The translations under genes and the position numbers were made by a program. This document shows, in pieces, positions 51,116 to 64,000 of a DNA stretch of 64,000 bases. A model generated the notes under the pieces. It made no database searches, had not been told where the DNA came from, and saw only the letters and a program-made list of their open reading frames with translations. Location of the stretch: assembly GCF_000017265.1 (NCBI RefSeq), contig NC_011144.1:1342001-1406000 (forward strand), written 5' to 3'. Numbering within the stretch: position 1 is the stretch's first letter; each line of letters starts with the position of its first letter. This DNA is from Phenylobacterium zucineum HLK1. Its GTDB lineage: Bacteria; Pseudomonadota; Alphaproteobacteria; Caulobacterales; Caulobacteraceae.

Positions 51116-51913
51116 TCAGCCTCGCGGACGGCTGGCCTCGTAGAGCGCGATGGCCGCCGCGTTCGAGACGTTGAGGCTCTCGAAGCCGCCGGGCATGGGG
51201 ATGCGGGCCAGCTCGTCGCAGCGTTCGGCCACCAGCCGGCGAAGGCCCTCGCCCTCCGACCCCAGCACCAGCACGACGGGCGAGCCGTCCAGCACTTCGC
51301 CGAGGCTGCGCTCGCCGCCGCCCGCCAGGCCCACCGTGCGCCAGCCGGCGTCGATCAGCTCGTCCAGGGCGCGGGACAGGTTCACCACGTGGGCGACCGG
51401 CGTCCGCTCGACGGCGCCCGCGGCGGCCTTGGCCAGGGCGCCGGTCAGCTTGGGCGCGTGGCGGTCCTGCAGGATGAGGCCCGCCGCGCCGAATGCGGCG
51501 GCGGAGCGGAGAATCGCCCCGACGTTCTGCGGGTCGGTCACCTGGTCCAGCATCAGCAGCACCGCGCCGGGCCGGGGTTCGAAGTCGGCGAGGTCGGCCT
51601 CGGGGAGGGGGGCAGGGCGCAGCGCCACCCCCTGGTGCACCGCCCCCTGCGGCAGGGCCTGGGCGATGGCGTGGTTGTCGGCGGGCTCGAGCGCCTTCAG
51701 CCGGCCGAATCGCGCCTCGATCTGCTTCGCCTTCTCTGGCGTGGCGAGCAGCCGCAGCGGGGCGCCGCGGCGGGGATTGGCCAGGGCGGCCTCCACCGCG
51801 TGCCAGCCCCAGATCCACTCGTCGGACGGGGCTTCGCGGGGCTTGCGGAAGCCGCTTTGCGGGCGGAATTTTTTCCCACGTCGGGCGTCGTTGCGTTCAG
51901 GGATCGAGGCCAC
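51116..51913 (-). CDS. rlmB: 23S rRNA 2'-O-methyltransferase, TrmH family (RlmB-like)
   Basis: The protein has 265 residues from GTG 51913. A short basic N-terminus (ARRGKKFRPQSGFRKPR) precedes the L30e-like substrate-binding domain (DEWIWGWHAVEAALANPRR). The SPOUT knot domain follows with DQVTDPQNVGAILRSAAAFGAAGLI, VLVLGSEGEGLRRL and MPGGFESLNVSNAAAIALYE. These are the RlmB hallmarks; RlmB methylates G2251 of 23S rRNA. No Shine-Dalgarno sequence is seen before the GTG and TTATAG lies directly upstream, so a leaderless transcript is possible. The tRNA-Tyr gene diverges about 135 bp away. Confidence 0.86.
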   Translation of the reverse strand: MASIPERNDARRGKKFRPQSGFRKPREAPSDEWIWGWHAVEAALANPRRGAPLRLLATPEKAKQIEARFGRLKALEPADNHAIAQALPQGAVHQGVALRPAPLPEADLADFEPRPGAVLLMLDQVTDPQNVGAILRSAAAFGAAGLILQDRHAPKLTGALAKAAAGAVERTPVAHVVNLSRALDELIDAGWRTVGLAGGGERSLGEVLDGSPVVLVLGSEGEGLRRLVAERCDELARIPMPGGFESLNVSNAAAIALYEASRPRG

Positions 51914-52048
51914 TATAAGACGCGCTCCAAATCGGGGACCCCGGACGGGCCGCCGCTTTCTAGGACTGTGCAGACGGCGCTCAATAGGCCCCTCGCATCC
52001 CGGAGCGGAAGCATTTTCCGGGGAGCTCGAAGAGGCTCCGAGCGCGCT

Positions 52049-52134
52049 GGGGGAATGTCCCGAGTGGCAAAGGGGGCGGACTGTAAATCCGCTGGCGTAA
52101 GCCTTCGTAGGTTCGAGTCCTACTTCCCCCACCA
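52049..52134 (+). tRNA. tRNA-Tyr (anticodon GTA)
   Basis: The 86-nt gene has acceptor GGGGGAA/TTCCCCC, discriminator A and encoded CCA. The anticodon stem GCGGA/TCCGC carries loop CTGTAAA with GTA. A long variable arm (TGGCGTAAGCC) marks it as a class II tRNA. It heads a tRNA-Tyr, tRNA-Gly, tuf cluster, the common bacterial tufB-type arrangement. Confidence 0.97.
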
Positions 52135-52180
52135 CGCGCCGGCCAACATTAGGAGATGCGGCGACCCCGCAGCGGTTTGG

Positions 52181-52254
52181 GCGGGTATAGCACAATGGTA
52201 GTGCAGCAGCCTTCCAAGCTGAGGATGCGGGTTCGATTCCCGCTACCCGCTCCA
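52181..52254 (+). tRNA. tRNA-Gly (anticodon TCC)
   Basis: The 74-nt gene has acceptor GCGGGTA/TACCCGC, discriminator T and encoded CCA. The anticodon loop CTTCCAA gives TCC. It stands 46 bp after tRNA-Tyr and 43 bp before tuf and is probably on the same primary transcript. Confidence 0.97.
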
Positions 52255-52297
52255 GCTCCTTGATTAGACAGTATCAACAAACGCCGGCAGGACCCTG

Positions 52298-53488
<1,191 letters not shown>

Positions 53489-53563
53489 GGCCGCTAAAGC
53501 CCGTCATCCCCGGCCCACGGAGCGGCGAAGCCGCGAAGGCCGAGCCGGGGAGCCAACTCGAAG

Positions 53564-53592
53564 AGGCCGCCGGGTCACCCCGGCGGCCTTTT
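53564..53592 (+). terminator. Rho-independent terminator after tuf
   Basis: An 11-bp stem AGGCCGCCGGG (53564-53574) pairs with CCCGGCGGCCT (53579-53589) around a 4-nt loop, and the stem end runs into TTTTCT. It ends the tRNA-tuf transcript. Its tail nearly touches the stop of the convergent small gene at 53594. Confidence 0.9.
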
Positions 53593-53593
53593 C

Positions 53594-53827
53594 TCATTCT
53601 GCGTCGGCGCCGGGCGGCCGGCGGGGCTTCACGCCCTCGGTCTGGTCGGTCTCAGCCTGGTTGGGCGCATGAGCCTCCCCCTGGCTCTCGCCCGAGGCGG
53701 GATCGGTGAAGGTCTTGGGCGTGGCGGCCTGGCCTTCCGCGCCCTTCGGCTCGGAGGCGGTGCGTTGCGGGCGGCCGGGCTTCTGCTCGTCGTCGCGGTT
53801 CCAGGCGGGGTCATGGGGTTCGGGCAT
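53594..53827 (-). CDS. Small hydrophilic protein, function unknown
   Basis: The protein has 77 residues and is rich in Pro, Glu, Gln and Ala, with no predicted fold, membrane segment or signal. It begins MPEPHDPAWNRDDEQKPGRP. Such short disordered proteins recur in alphaproteobacterial genomes, but I cannot name the family. Codon use resembles its neighbours. Confidence 0.55.
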   Translation of the reverse strand: MPEPHDPAWNRDDEQKPGRPQRTASEPKGAEGQAATPKTFTDPASGESQGEAHAPNQAETDQTEGVKPRRPPGADAE

Positions 53828-54006
53828 GCCGCTCTAACGGCCGCGGCGGGGGATCGCTCCCGCGCAAGACGCTTGAAAACCCCCGTGGCTTGCGTCATAC
53901 GCCTGCGTCCTACCCGACATCGTCAGAGTCTGCTTTTCTATCCGCCCGAGCGCGGACGACCGGTGCTCACCGGAAGGCGGATCGGACGGGCCGGGAAGGG
54001 TGCTGA

Positions 54007-54082
54007 AGGAGTGTAGCTCAGCTGGTAGAGCATCGGTCTCCAAAACCGAGGGCCGGGGGTTCGAGTCCCTCCACTCCTGCCA
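54007..54082 (+). tRNA. tRNA-Trp (anticodon CCA)
   Basis: The 76-nt gene has acceptor AGGAGTG/CACTCCT, discriminator G and encoded CCA. The anticodon loop CTCCAAA within stem TCGGT/ACCGA gives CCA. It precedes secE by 65 bp, the classic tRNA-Trp, secE, nusG order in many bacteria. Confidence 0.97.
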
Positions 54083-54147
54083 CCCTATATGAGTGACGAA
54101 ACGGGGCCCGGATGGCCTGGCCCCAGATGAGAGTTTGAAGACGCCGC

Positions 54148-54450
54148 ATGGCCAGGAAACCGGGATCAGGCCCGCAAGCGATGAGGAACCGCGCCGCCAA
54201 GACGGCCGCGGCCATGTCCTCGCCCGCCGCGGTGTCTCAGGCTCCGAAGAAGAAGGTGAGCCCTGCCCAGTTCGCCCGCGAGGTCCGCGCCGAGGCGCGC
54301 AAGATCACCTGGACGAGCCGCAAGGAGACCTGGATCACCTCGGTCATGGTGGCGATCATGGTCCTGCTGGCCGCCGTCTTCTTCTGGGTCGTGGACCTCG
54401 GCCTGAGCTTCGGCGTCGGCCAGGTCCTGCGGCTGGCGAACGCCGGGTGA
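54148..54450 (+). CDS. secE: Preprotein translocase subunit SecE
   Basis: The protein has 100 residues. A basic, poorly conserved N-terminus is followed by the amphipathic family motif FAREVRAEARKITWTSRKETWI and a single C-terminal membrane helix (SVMVAIMVLLAAVFFWVVDLGL). SecE clamps the SecY channel in the inner membrane. It starts the secE-nusG pair; the nusG start is 8 bp after its stop. The N-terminus is longer than the minimal form. Confidence 0.96.
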   Translation: MARKPGSGPQAMRNRAAKTAAAMSSPAAVSQAPKKKVSPAQFAREVRAEARKITWTSRKETWITSVMVAIMVLLAAVFFWVVDLGLSFGVGQVLRLANAG

Positions 54451-54457
54451 TTTGAAG

Positions 54458-55027
54458 ATGTCCGAAGCTGCCGTTTCCCCGCCCAAGGGCAATCCCCGCC
54501 ACAAGTGGTACATCGTCCACGCCTACTCGAACTTCGAGAAGAAGGTGGCCGAGAGCATCCGCGAACAGGCGCGCACCCAGGGCCTCGAGGAGAACTTCTC
54601 CGAGATCCTCGTGCCGACCGAGGACGTGGTGGAGATCCGCCGCGGCCGGAAGGTCAACTCCGAGCGCAAGTTCTTCCCCGGCTACGTGCTGGTGAAGATG
54701 GAGATGACCGACGAGGCCTACCACCTCATCAAGAACACCCCGAAGGTCACGGGCTTCCTGGGCTCGGGCTCCAAGCCGATCCCGGTCTCCGAGAAGGAGG
54801 TCGAGCGGATCGTCGGGGCGATCGAGGAAGGCGTCGAGCGCCCGAAGCCGACCATCACCTTCGAGATCGGCGAGCAGGTCCGCGTCACGGACGGCCCCTT
54901 CGCCAGCTTCAACGGCTCGGTGGAGCAGGTCGACGAGGAGCGCGCCCGCCTGCGGGTCACCGTCTCCATCTTCGGCCGCGCCACCCCGGTCGAGCTCGAA
55001 TACGGCCAGGTCGAAAAGATCGCGTAA
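54458..55027 (+). CDS. nusG: Transcription termination/antitermination protein NusG
   Basis: The protein has 189 residues. The NGN domain begins KWYIVHAYSNFEKKVAESIREQA and includes RKVNSERKFFPGYVLVKMEM and VTGFLGSGSKPIPVSEKEVERI. The C-terminal KOW domain has GEQVRVTDGPFASFNGSVEQVDEE. It binds RNA polymerase, suppresses pausing and links to Rho or ribosomal S10. An in-frame TTG lies two codons upstream; the ATG at 54458 is preferred. It is separated from rplK by an inserted GxxExxY unit. Confidence 0.97.
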   Translation: MSEAAVSPPKGNPRHKWYIVHAYSNFEKKVAESIREQARTQGLEENFSEILVPTEDVVEIRRGRKVNSERKFFPGYVLVKMEMTDEAYHLIKNTPKVTGFLGSGSKPIPVSEKEVERIVGAIEEGVERPKPTITFEIGEQVRVTDGPFASFNGSVEQVDEERARLRVTVSIFGRATPVELEYGQVEKIA

Positions 55028-55073
55028 GCTGGAGGCGCGTCACGTGCGACGCGCCGCCGGCTGAGACGATCTT

Positions 55074-55376
55074 TTGAACCACCAAGACCACCAAGATCAC
55101 CAAGCGGTCGGCGCGAGCGTCGACCGCGTCGCCAAACAGGTCATCGACGCTGGCCTGAAGGTGCATCGGGCGTTGGGTCCGGGCCTGCTCGAATCCGCCT
55201 ATGAGCACTGCCTTGCGCATGAGCTTGGACTGCGCGGTCTTCCGGTCCGCAGGCAAGTTCCCATGCCGGTGACCTACGACGGGATGGAGCTCGACGCCGG
55301 CTATCGGTTGGACTTGGTCGTCATCAATTTCAATGCCCGGCTTTTCAGGGACGGCGTTCGCCGGTTCGCGCTGTAG
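55074..55376 (+). CDS. GxxExxY-family protein, internally deleted
   Basis: The protein has about 100 residues from TTG 55074, which has no good ribosome site. The segment VAKQVIDAGLKVHRALGPGLLESAYEHCLAHELGLRG holds the family motif G-x-x-E-x-x-Y, followed by VRRQVPMPVTYDGMELDAGYRLDLVV. In intact members about 40 more residues follow, with a conserved E-x-K segment; here the frame jumps to INFNARLFRDGVRRFAL, which is the normal C-terminal strand. The central part is therefore lost by an in-frame deletion. The first residues (NHQDHQDHQ) are encoded by the left CACCAAG array. Family function is unknown; a nuclease-like fold has been suggested for it. Confidence 0.75.
   Translation: MNHQDHQDHQAVGASVDRVAKQVIDAGLKVHRALGPGLLESAYEHCLAHELGLRGLPVRRQVPMPVTYDGMELDAGYRLDLVVINFNARLFRDGVRRFAL
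55077..55104 (+). repeat. Left CACCAAG array framing the GxxExxY gene
   Basis: The array has three CACCAAG-type units in tandem, the first preceded by AAC. It overlaps the first codons of the gene. It faces an inverted counterpart at 55377-55405. Confidence 0.72.
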
Positions 55377-55405
55377 CTTGGCGTCCTTGGTGTCTTGGTG
55401 GTTTT
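55377..55405 (-). repeat. Right, inverted CACCAAG array after the GxxExxY gene
   Basis: Read on the minus strand this starts AAAACCACCAAGACACCAAG and continues GACGCCAAG: three units of the same motif as the left array. It begins on the base right after the gene's stop codon, so the gene fills the space between the two arrays exactly. Confidence 0.72.
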
Positions 55406-55564
55406 CTGTCCTCCGGCCCCGGCATTGGTTGTTTCGCGCGCCCTTCGCTGATATGAGCGCGCGCTTCGCGGTTCGTCCGCGATTTCAAATCCGTGGGAGG
55501 GGGCGGCTGTCCTAACCCCGCACCACGGCTCAACCCGGCCGGTCTCCGGCCATGAGGAGCAAAG

Positions 55565-55996
55565 ATGGCCAAGAAGATTCTGGGCTACATCAAGCTGCAG
55601 GTGCCCGCGGGCGCCGCGACGCCTTCGCCGCCCATCGGGCCGGCGCTGGGTCAGCGCGGCGTCAACATCATGGGCTTCTGCAAGGAGTTCAACGCCCGCA
55701 CCGAGAAGGAGCAGAAGGGCACGCCCCTGCCGACCGTGATCACGGTCTACCAGGACAAGTCCTTCACCTTCGTCACCAAGACCCCGCCCGCGACCTACTA
55801 CATCAAGCAGGCCGTCGGCCTTCAGTCGGGCTCGGGCAAGACCGGCCGCGAGACGGTCGGCAAGATCACCCGCGCCCAGCTGCGCGAGATCGCCGAGAAG
55901 AAGATGAAGGACCTCAACGCCAACGACGTCGAGGCCGCCGCGCGCATCATCGAGGGCTCCGCCCGCTCGATGGGCCTTCAGATCGTGGAGGCCTGA
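55565..55996 (+). CDS. rplK: 50S ribosomal protein L11
   Basis: The protein has 143 residues. [37 protein letters not shown] is the N-terminal L11 signature; the C-terminal RNA-binding domain includes [20 protein letters not shown]. It binds the GTPase-associated centre of 23S rRNA and is needed for the stringent response. A GAGGAG ribosome site precedes the ATG. The 159 bp between the right CACCAAG array and this start hold no gene and presumably the rplK leader. The next gene, rplA, begins 4 bp later. Confidence 0.98.
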   Translation: MAKKILGYIKLQVPAGAATPSPPIGPALGQRGVNIMGFCKEFNARTEKEQKGTPLPTVITVYQDKSFTFVTKTPPATYYIKQAVGLQSGSGKTGRETVGKITRAQLREIAEKKMKDLNANDVEAAARIIEGSARSMGLQIVEA

Positions 55997-56000
55997 TCCG

Positions 56001-56690
56001 ATGGCTAAGCAACCCAAGCGCATGCAGAAGTGGACCGGCGACGTCGCCGCCACCCACGCCCTCGACGAAGCCGTCAAGCTGGTGAAGGCCAACGCCAACG
56101 CCAAGTTCGACGAGACCGTCGAGATCGCCGTGAACCTGGGCGTCGACCCGCGTCACGCCGACCAGCAGGTCCGCGGCGTGGTGGCCCTGCCGTCCGGCAC
56201 CGGCCGCGACGTCCGCGTCGCCGTCATCGCCAAGGACGCCAAGGCCGAGGAAGCCAAGGCGGCCGGCGCCGAAGTCGTCGGCGCCGAGGACCTGGTGGAG
56301 CGCATCCAGGGCGGCTTCATGGACTTCGACCGCGTGATCGCCACGCCGGACATGATGGCCCTGGTGGGCCGCCTGGGTAAGGTGCTGGGCCCGCGCGGCC
56401 TGATGCCGAACCCGCGTGTCGGCACCGTCACGCCGAACGTCGGCCAGGCCGTGAAGGACGCCAAGGGCGGCTCGATCGAGTTCCGCGTCGAGAAGGCGGG
56501 CATCGTGCACGCCGGCATCGGCAAGGCCTCGTTCACCGAGGAGCAGCTCACCGCCAACGTGAAGGCGATGGTGGACGCCCTCAACAAGGCCAAGCCGTCG
56601 GGCGCCAAGGGCACCTACGTGAAGAAGGTCAGCCTGTCGTCGACGATGGGCCCGGGCTTCAAGATCGACGTGGCCTCGCTGGGCGTCTGA
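56001..56690 (+). CDS. rplA: 50S ribosomal protein L1
   Basis: The protein has 229 residues. [40 protein letters not shown] opens the conserved core; [46 protein letters not shown] is the L1 signature of domain II. It forms the mobile L1 stalk and can repress its own operon by binding the mRNA. The stop is followed by a strong hairpin terminator. Confidence 0.98.
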   Translation: MAKQPKRMQKWTGDVAATHALDEAVKLVKANANAKFDETVEIAVNLGVDPRHADQQVRGVVALPSGTGRDVRVAVIAKDAKAEEAKAAGAEVVGAEDLVERIQGGFMDFDRVIATPDMMALVGRLGKVLGPRGLMPNPRVGTVTPNVGQAVKDAKGGSIEFRVEKAGIVHAGIGKASFTEEQLTANVKAMVDALNKAKPSGAKGTYVKKVSLSSTMGPGFKIDVASLGV

Positions 56691-56713
56691 CGCCCGGTCC
56701 ATGCCGAAGATCG

Positions 56714-56743
56714 AGGGCGCAGCGGCGACGCTGCGCCCTTTTT
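56714..56743 (+). terminator. Terminator or attenuator between rplA and rplJ
   Basis: An 11-bp stem AGGGCGCAGCG (56714-56724) pairs with CGCTGCGCCCT (56729-56739) around GCGA, followed by TTTTTC. It separates the rplK-rplA transcript from rplJ-rplL-rpoB. It may be partial, as these operons commonly read through. Confidence 0.88.
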
Positions 56744-56788
56744 CTTTCCGGCCTTCCTTCGCCGGCGCCCGAGGGAAGGCGAGGCGGG

Positions 56789-56817
56789 TTGAGTTTCGCG
56801 GCCGTCTCGTGTACACG
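56789..56817 (+). promoter_or_regulatory. Candidate promoter for rplJ-rplL
   Basis: TTGAGT (56789-56794) and TACACG (56812-56817) are spaced by 17 bp, acceptable for the Caulobacterales housekeeping sigma factor. The position, after the rplA terminator and about 268 bp before rplJ, fits a promoter with a long leader. Confidence 0.45.
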
Positions 56818-57084
56818 CGCCGCCTCCGTCGATCCCGAAAGGGGGAGGCGAGGAAGGAAGGGCCTTCGGGCGCTTCCGTCCTGTCCGAGAACTGCGCAGA
56901 CGCCGGGGCCGCTGGCGGACGTAACGCGGGGAAGAGCCCTTCCCCGGTCGCAGGGAGACGGGAAGATGAAGTTTCGCCGGCCGTCCGATCCGGATGGGCG
57001 CGAAGCTGCGGCTTCTCTTCCAGGACAGGTGCTTACCCGGCGACCGCAATCGCGCGGCCGTCGAACCTGAGTATGGAGACCGCA
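56818..57084 (+). promoter_or_regulatory. Long untranslated leader of rplJ
   Basis: About 270 bp have no gene but contain GC-rich self-complementary stretches such as GGGGAAGAGCCCTTCCCC (56929-56946), which forms a hairpin. In bacteria this leader is where L10-L7/L12 binds to repress translation; that role here is inferred from position and structure, not from a recognised consensus. Confidence 0.5.
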
Positions 57085-57600
57085 ATGGACCGCGCTCAAA
57101 AGCAGGAAGCCATCGAAGCGCTCAAGGGCGTCTTCGCGGATTCCGGCGCCGTGGTCGTGACCCACTACCTGGGTCTGACCGTTGCGGAAATGACCGATCT
57201 GCGGGGCAAGCTGCGTGAGCAGGGCGCCCAGCTGAAGGTGGTGAAGAACACCCTGGCCCAGAAGGCTCTGGACGGTTCCGTCGGCGAAGCGGGCGACGCC
57301 CTCTTCAAGGGCCCCGTCGCGATCGCCTTCGCGCCGGACCCCGTCTCCGCCGCCAAGGTCGCGACCCAGTACGCCAAGGACAACGACAAGTTCACCGTCG
57401 TTGGCGGCCTGATGGGCCAGCAGGTCCTGGACCAGAAGGGCGTGAGCGCGCTCGCGACCCTGCCGTCGCTGGACCAGCTTCGCGGCAAGATCATCGGCCT
57501 CCTCCAGGCGCCCGCGACCAAGGTCGCCGGCGTGCTGCAGGCTCCGGCCGGTCAACTGGCTCGCGTCATGGGCGCCTACGCCGCCAAAGACGCCGCCTAG
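57085..57600 (+). CDS. rplJ: 50S ribosomal protein L10
   Basis: The protein has 171 residues from the ATG at 57085 with GGAG just upstream; an ATG four codons earlier is possible. AQKQEAIEALKGVFADSGAVVVTHYLGLTVAEMTDLRGKLRE and LKVVKNTLAQKAL are typical of L10. The C-terminal helix (LARVMGAYAAKDAA) carries the L12 dimers. L10 anchors L7/L12 in the ribosomal stalk. Its gene is 45 bp before rplL. Confidence 0.97.
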   Translation: MDRAQKQEAIEALKGVFADSGAVVVTHYLGLTVAEMTDLRGKLREQGAQLKVVKNTLAQKALDGSVGEAGDALFKGPVAIAFAPDPVSAAKVATQYAKDNDKFTVVGGLMGQQVLDQKGVSALATLPSLDQLRGKIIGLLQAPATKVAGVLQAPAGQLARVMGAYAAKDAA

Positions 57601-57645
57601 ATCGTCACTTCCCCGACAACCCCCTACGTTTAAGGATCGAACGAA

Positions 57646-58032
57646 ATGGCTAACCTCGAAAAGCTGGTCGAAGACCTGTCCGCCCTGACCGTCCTGGAAG
57701 CCGCCGAGCTCTCCAAGATGCTGGAAGAGAAGTGGGGCGTTTCCGCCGCCGCTCCGGTGGCCGTGGCCGCCGCTCCGGCCGCTGGTGGCGGCGAAGCCGC
57801 TCCGGCCGGCGAAGAGCAGACCGAATTCACCGTCGTGCTGACCGCCGGCGGCGACAAGAAGATCAACGTCATCAAGGAAGTCCGCGGCGTCCGTCCGGAC
57901 CTCGGCCTGAAGGAAGCCAAGGACCTCGTCGAAGGCGCTCCGCAGAACGTGAAGGAAAACGTTTCCAAGCAGGAAGCGGAAGAGATCAAGAAGAAGCTGG
58001 AAGAAGCCGGCGCCTCCGTCCAGATCAAGTAG
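57646..58032 (+). CDS. rplL: 50S ribosomal protein L7/L12
   Basis: The protein has 128 residues. The N-terminal dimerisation helix ([27 protein letters not shown]) and the Ala/Pro-rich hinge are followed by the C-terminal factor-binding domain with [23 protein letters not shown] and [14 protein letters not shown]. It is the stalk protein that recruits translation factors. It is normally needed at four or more copies per ribosome. A terminator-like hairpin follows, which probably attenuates transcription before rpoB. Confidence 0.98.
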   Translation: MANLEKLVEDLSALTVLEAAELSKMLEEKWGVSAAAPVAVAAAPAAGGGEAAPAGEEQTEFTVVLTAGGDKKINVIKEVRGVRPDLGLKEAKDLVEGAPQNVKENVSKQEAEEIKKKLEEAGASVQIK

Positions 58033-58091
58033 TTCGGCGCAAGCCGAACTATCCCGGACGCGCAGCGATCCGGGATCCAGACGAACGTCGA

Positions 58092-58120
58092 AAGGGCCGG
58101 GAGCGATCCCGGCCCTTTTT
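58092..58120 (+). terminator. Terminator or attenuator between rplL and rpoB
   Basis: An 11-bp stem AAGGGCCGGGA (58092-58102) pairs with TCCCGGCCCTT (58107-58117) around GCGA, followed by a T run and CTTT. Partial termination here is the usual way of lowering rpoBC relative to rplJL. Confidence 0.9.
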
Positions 58121-58554
58121 CTTTGGGTCTCCGGCGGCCGGGAACCCCGCGCGCCGCTCCCCGGTTGGTGGGGTGCGACAAGCGCAGATGACTGGAAGCT
58201 AGCACGCCCCGGGATACGCCCGGGCGAACCGGAAAAGGGCGGCGTCGGGGCTCCACCCGGCGCCGCCCGCATTCCGGCCTGCTTTTTTTGGCGGGGAGGG
58301 GCTTCCCAAGCGGCTGGAAAGGGCTTATTTCCGCCCGTTCGCGAACAACTCCCGATTCCGGAACCCGCCGACGCGGATTTCTTCGCGCGTGATGTCCCGA
58401 GGCATGGTCCGTCGCCCTCCGACCATGCGAAGGGGCGCCCCTGACGAGACAGGGGCATTCCAGCGTCCGGCTCCCGCAAGGGGGCTCGAGGGTGGACGCA
58501 GGATGAAAAGCTCGACGGTGGGACTCCGTTCCCAGCCGTCCTCAAGGGATCAAA
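58121..58554. other. Long rplL-rpoB spacer without a gene
   Basis: About 434 bp contain no convincing gene. A GC-rich dyad, GGCGGCG with CGCCGCC, spans about 58240-58270 and a run of seven T lies near 58284-58290, so a second attenuator is possible. An rpoB-specific promoter could also lie here, but I could not pick one with confidence. The rpoB start is preceded by AAGGGA. Confidence 0.5.
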
Positions 58555-62625
<4,071 letters not shown>

Positions 62626-62690
62626 CGGGCGCCTACATGCCCTCCTTCGCAGCGATGCGGGGGAGGGCGGCCCCACCCGTCCTGCTTTGA

Positions 62691-64000
<1,310 letters not shown>

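Overview
The window looks like a chromosomal segment of a high-GC alphaproteobacterium, most likely a member of the Caulobacteraceae (Caulobacter/Phenylobacterium/Brevundimonas group). This rests on the uniformly GC-rich third codon positions, two DUF2336 proteins, a CtrA-type TTAG-N7-TTAA box upstream of a lytic transglycosylase, a chemoreceptor ending in WEEF, and the order secE-nusG-rplK-rplA-rplJ-rplL-rpoB-rpoC. The genus is inferred, not proven.

Layout. 1-25.3 kb is mostly housekeeping and metabolic: a CinA-type amidase (cut by the window edge), hemerythrin, ThiO-like oxidase, acyl-CoA dehydrogenase, TonB-like protein, lytic transglycosylase, MFS transporter and class III CoA-transferase. 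A signalling cluster follows: a hybrid kinase lacking both phospho-acceptors, two DUF2336 proteins and an Hpt protein, with NUDIX and NAD kinase genes interspersed. Then come glycerol kinase, the selenium pair selD/mnmH, a class II aldolase, an RND efflux pair, a lipoprotein cytochrome c and small proteins.

25.3-42.1 kb is an accessory island next to tRNA-Thr(TGT). The first 37 nt of that tRNA are repeated, with two mismatches, at 42098-42134. Between the copies lie a frameshifted tannase/feruloyl-esterase remnant, soxR with a well-formed SoxR promoter, a truncated FMN-reductase remnant coupled to an arylamine N-acetyltransferase with an extra N-terminal domain, an IS110-family (IS1111-like) element with subterminal inverted repeats and a candidate bridge RNA, and a 1836-residue cadherin-like/RTX protein. 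These are followed by a DUF488 protein, a RIC-type di-iron protein, a second acyl-CoA dehydrogenase, a putative porin and a chemoreceptor/CheW pair. No integrase was found in the island.

42.2-52 kb is core again: an amidase, a four-gene polyamine-type ABC transporter, small membrane and lipoprotein genes, metG, a TerC protein and a TrmH-family rRNA methyltransferase. 52-64 kb is the translation/transcription block: tRNA-Tyr, tRNA-Gly and tuf, then tRNA-Trp, secE, nusG, rplK, rplA, rplJ, rplL, rpoB and the start of rpoC. A small GxxExxY-family gene, internally deleted and framed by inverted CACCAAG arrays, sits between nusG and rplK.

All calls are from reading the sequence and recalled family knowledge; no searches were run.
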